A program made the translations under genes and the position numbers. This document shows positions 61,172-64,000 of a stretch of DNA of 64,000 nucleotides, one piece after another (the stretch's first letter is position 1; every line of letters begins with the position of its first letter). Under the pieces are notes generated by a model. The model searched no databases. It had not been told where the DNA came from and saw only the letters and a list, made by a program, of their open reading frames with translations. The stretch comes from Solirubrobacter soli DSM 22325 (GTDB taxonomy: Bacteria > Actinomycetota > Thermoleophilia > Solirubrobacterales > Solirubrobacteraceae): the NCBI RefSeq assembly GCF_000423665.1, contig NZ_KE384072.1, positions 341,152 to 405,151 of the forward strand, written 5' to 3'.

Positions 61172-62575
61172 CTGACCCTCGCCATCTGCGCCCTAGCCGC
61201 GACCGCCGCCGCCGCGGCCGCGGACCCCGTCGCCCCCGGCCCACCCACGTCGCTGCCGGAGTTCGCCGGTGGGGCCGTCGTCGCGAAGCCGCTGCCGGCG
61301 ACGATCGCGCCCCAGAACCCGTTCATGGCGCGCAACCCGTTCAGCAACATCCACAACGACACGTGGATGACCGACGCCTACCGCTTTGCCGGCCCGCTCG
61401 GCCGCGCGTTGGTGGCGACGTCCGGCGCGCACGCGCCCTCGCTGTGCGGCTCGCTCGCCTTCGACAAGAGGGGTCGGATCGTCTCTGTGTGCCCGAGGAT
61501 TCCGGGGAGCCCGCAGGCGCGGATCTATGACCCGCGGACGCTCGCGATGGTGGCGTCGTACGACATGCCCGATGCCCCGGGCCCGGCGGGCTTTCAGAAC
61601 TTCACCGGCGGCGGCTACTTCTTTCTCGACCAGAAGGACCGCATCTGGAGCGCGACCAAGACGGGACACGTGTTCGTGCTCGCCCAGCGCGCCGGCAAGC
61701 TCGTCAAGGTCGCCGACTATGACCTCGAGACCGAGCGCATCACCTCCCTGCTGCCCGACTGGCGTGGCCGCATCTGGTTCGTGACCAAGGACCGCGGCGT
61801 CGTCGGCGTGCTCGACACGAAGACCCGCGCGATCAAGGCGATCCGCTTGGGCGAGAGCATCCAGAACTCGTTCGCCGTCGACCGCGGCGGCGTCTACATC
61901 GCGAGCGACAAGCGCATGTACCGCTTCCACGCGACGTCGTCCGGCAAGCCCGTCGTCGACTGGAAGGTGAAGTACAAGAACTCCGGCATCCACAAGCCCG
62001 GGCAGGCCGAAGCGGGCACCGGCACCACGCCCACGATCTTCGACCGCGGCCGCTACGTCACGATCACCGACAACGCCGACCCGATGAACGTCGTCGTCTA
62101 CCGCACGTCCAACGGCCGGGTGGTCTGCGAGACGCCCGTGTTCTCCAAGGGCGCGAGCGCCACCGAGAACTCGATCATCGCCGCGGGCCGCTCGCTCTTC
62201 GTCGAGAACAACTACGGCTACCAGGACCCGACCGGTCCCAACGCGGGAGCCCCGACGACACCGGGCTTCGCCCGCGTCGACGTCGACGGCTGCAAGGTCG
62301 CCTGGACGAACACCACCGCCGCCGCGCCCTCGGTCGTATCCAAGCTCTCCACCGCGACCGGCCTGATCTACACGTACATCGCCCCCACCGACCCGAACGG
62401 CTCCCACCCGTGGTTCTGGGCGGCGATCGACGCGCACACCGGCCAGGAGGTCTGGCGCAAGCTGGCCGGCACCGGCGCGCTGTTCAACAACAACTACGCG
62501 GGCCTCGCCCTCGGCCCCGACGGCACCGCCTACCTCGGCACCGTCGGTGGCCTGCAGGCACTCCACGACGGGTGA
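61157..62575 (+). CDS. secreted beta-propeller-like protein
   Basis: 472 residues from an ATG at 61157, with the signal peptide immediately following (ALTLAICALAATAAAAAA). Repeated strands of the type FLDQKDRIWSATKTGHVFVL, LLPDWRGRIWFVTKDRGVVGVL, FAVDRGGVYIASDKRMYRF and LALGPDGTAYLGTVGGL indicate a PQQ/YVTN-like seven-bladed propeller. No lipobox and no catalytic motif. No SD outside the hairpin is seen. Possibly cotranscribed with the subtilase-like gene. Function unknown. Confidence 0.75.
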   Translation: MLRDALTLAICALAATAAAAAADPVAPGPPTSLPEFAGGAVVAKPLPATIAPQNPFMARNPFSNIHNDTWMTDAYRFAGPLGRALVATSGAHAPSLCGSLAFDKRGRIVSVCPRIPGSPQARIYDPRTLAMVASYDMPDAPGPAGFQNFTGGGYFFLDQKDRIWSATKTGHVFVLAQRAGKLVKVADYDLETERITSLLPDWRGRIWFVTKDRGVVGVLDTKTRAIKAIRLGESIQNSFAVDRGGVYIASDKRMYRFHATSSGKPVVDWKVKYKNSGIHKPGQAEAGTGTTPTIFDRGRYVTITDNADPMNVVVYRTSNGRVVCETPVFSKGASATENSIIAAGRSLFVENNYGYQDPTGPNAGAPTTPGFARVDVDGCKVAWTNTTAAAPSVVSKLSTATGLIYTYIAPTDPNGSHPWFWAAIDAHTGQEVWRKLAGTGALFNNNYAGLALGPDGTAYLGTVGGLQALHDG

Positions 62576-62591
62576 GCCCGACGAGCCGCCT

Positions 62592-64000
62592 CTACGGGTT
62601 CGCCGTCGAGAGCGTGAACGTCAACGTCTTGGAGTACGTCCCCGTGCGCAGGGCGTCGCCCGCGCCGATCGCCTGCTTGAACGTGACGGTCGTGACGTCG
62701 TTGGATGCCGGCGCCGACCAGGTCTTCACGACGCCGAGGCCCTGCAGGGGCTGCGGCAGCGCGAAGGCGCCGTTGACCAGGCGGCCTGGGGCCGTGGTGC
62801 TCGGGTCCGACACGGTCAACGTGGCATCGCCGGCGGTGCTGACCACGGTCGCGGTCGTCGACGCCGAGTACTCGCGCGCGACGCCGGGCGTGAACGCGCC
62901 GAACTGGGCGGGCGCGCCGAGCGTCAGCGCCAGCGTCGCCGGCACCGCCCCGCCGGCCGGGGCCTGCTCCTCGTCGCCGCCCACGTAGGAGGCGGCGCCG
63001 GCGCTGATCAGTGCGCCGCGCTCCGCGGCGTTCACGAAGCCGCCGGCGAGGAGATCGTCCGCCAGCTTCGTGAGGTGGGTGACGAAGGAGCTGTGGTTCG
63101 GCCACACCTCCTCATCGAGGAGGTGGTCGCTGATCGTGCACGTGCCGCCGAGCGTCCGGTTCGGGACGCCGCTGTCGACGCTGCCGACGACGACCGTCGC
63201 GCGCGTATCCGGGTTGGCGCAGATGCCGGGCGCGAACCGGCCGCCGACCACGGGGAGCTGCAGCGAGCTCTTCGCGAGGTCGATGCTGAGCTGGGTGCCG
63301 GGCTGCGGCTTGAGCGTGAACAGACGGTCGCTCGACATCACCATGAGCGCGAGCCGCTGGCCCGAGAGGACGACCTTGTCCGTCGGCTCCAGATTGAACG
63401 TGACATCGACGAACTCGCCGGGCACGAGCGGGGCGCCGCCCGAGATCCCGCCGCGGTTCTGCGGGTCCGCCCAGCCGCGCGTGATGACGTGCGACGTGTT
63501 GATCGTCGTCGAGGTGCACGTGAGCGACGGCGTGAACGGCAGCGCGACGAGCCAGACGGAGAGGTTCGCGGCCGCCTTGCTCGACGCCATCCGCAGCTTG
63601 ATCCGCGGGAAGCCCGAGAGGTGGAGCGGCGCCGTCAGGGTCGGCGTCGCATAGAGGAGCCGCTGCGTGCCCGAGTTGACGAAGTTGCCCGGCTGGCACG
63701 TGGCGTCGTCGGTGAGCGTCTCGGTCCCGGCCACCGGGCGCGTGAGCGACGTCAGTTCGCCGGTGGCGTTCCCGCCGGTCTTCGGCAGGAACTCGACCGG
63801 CTTCGCGGCCGGGTTCGGGTAGTCCGCGTACGGCGTCGGATTGTTCGTCGAGCACGCGATGCTGACGACGGCGCCGGTGGCGACCTTCTGGCCCGCGGTG
63901 GTGGCGACCGCCGTCTCGAGGACGACGGTGGTCGAGTTGGGGATCGCGACGATCGCCCTCGTCGTCTCGGTGATCGTCCCGTTCGCGTTCGTCTGCGGGA
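62592..64000 (-). CDS. C-terminal part of an X-Pro dipeptidyl-peptidase/CocE-type secreted protein (5' end off window) with shared C-terminal domain
   Basis: The frame is open to the right edge (about 469 codons seen). TNNPTPYADYPNPAAKPVEFLP and LTDDATCQPGNFVNSGTQRLLYATPTLTAPLHLSGFPRIKLRMASS match the PepX_C jelly-roll domain that follows the alpha/beta hydrolase domain in X-Pro dipeptidyl-peptidases. The catalytic part lies outside the window. After VPGEFVDVTFNLEPTDKVV and a linker comes the shared C-terminal domain. Convergent with the propeller gene, 16 bp between stops. Confidence 0.8.
   Translation of the reverse strand, partial: PQTNANGTITETTRAIVAIPNSTTVVLETAVATTAGQKVATGAVVSIACSTNNPTPYADYPNPAAKPVEFLPKTGGNATGELTSLTRPVAGTETLTDDATCQPGNFVNSGTQRLLYATPTLTAPLHLSGFPRIKLRMASSKAAANLSVWLVALPFTPSLTCTSTTINTSHVITRGWADPQNRGGISGGAPLVPGEFVDVTFNLEPTDKVVLSGQRLALMVMSSDRLFTLKPQPGTQLSIDLAKSSLQLPVVGGRFAPGICANPDTRATVVVGSVDSGVPNRTLGGTCTISDHLLDEEVWPNHSSFVTHLTKLADDLLAGGFVNAAERGALISAGAASYVGGDEEQAPAGGAVPATLALTLGAPAQFGAFTPGVAREYSASTTATVVSTAGDATLTVSDPSTTAPGRLVNGAFALPQPLQGLGVVKTWSAPASNDVTTVTFKQAIGAGDALRTGTYSKTLTFTLSTANP
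62595..62945 (-). repeat. shared C-terminal domain, copy 4
   Basis: Final ~117 residues, VPATLALTLGAPAQFGAFTP to GTYSKTLTFTLSTANP-stop. Confidence 0.85.

Overview
The window is very GC-rich double-stranded bacterial DNA, densely coded on both strands, with many GTG and TTG starts, 4-bp stop/start overlaps and GC-rich hairpin terminators. Gene content (EfeUO iron uptake, LCP protein, many secreted modular proteins sharing one C-terminal domain, SARP regulator, AurF-like oxygenase) fits an actinobacterium. The secretome resembles soil Thermoleophilia (Solirubrobacter/Conexibacter type). That placement is inference; no rRNA is present.

Layout. 1-4.5 kb: partial winged-helix regulator, small unknowns, a secreted M4 (thermolysin-type) protease, and a protein with the LQRTAGN motif known from cargo of extracellular contractile injection systems. 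4.6-11.2 kb: LCP protein, hemW, a DUF2071 protein, and a translationally coupled ABC exporter plus two-component operon. 11.3-25 kb: secreted GH15 glucoamylase, oxidoreductase, DHA2-type MFS exporter, a MerR/carboxymuconolactone-decarboxylase operon with a textbook MerR promoter, small secreted proteins, and an NTF2-like/methyltransferase fusion divergent from a large SARP regulator. 25-39.7 kb: a 1464-residue secreted multidomain protein, an MMPL exporter, lipoproteins and two tandem M28-like secreted peptidases.

39.8-44.4 kb holds the most unusual locus. A LysM protein is followed by a tRNA whose two halves are separated by a structured insertion of about 138 nt in the D-loop. The joined tRNA is a 74-nt class I molecule with anticodon UAA and A73. 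Eighteen nucleotides later comes a leucyl-tRNA-synthetase-like protein that lacks the usual C-terminal domain and has a degenerate editing site. It is coupled by a 4-bp overlap to an AurF-type diiron oxygenase and then to a GNAT acyltransferase. I read this as a dedicated tRNA/synthetase pair serving a small tRNA-dependent biosynthetic pathway, separate from normal translation.

44.4-64 kb: EfeUO iron uptake, an APH-like kinase, a polyol locus (IMPase-like phosphatase, DeoR regulator and mannitol-dehydrogenase-family enzyme on one strand; a complete ABC sugar/polyol importer on the other, sharing a promoter region with a palindrome and a consensus sigma-70 promoter), FtsH, a subtilase-like secreted protein, a secreted propeller-like protein, and the C-terminal part of an X-Pro dipeptidyl-peptidase-type protein running off the right edge. 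Four of the large secreted proteins end with the same ~110-residue domain, which resembles WxL surface-binding domains and may be a common surface anchor.
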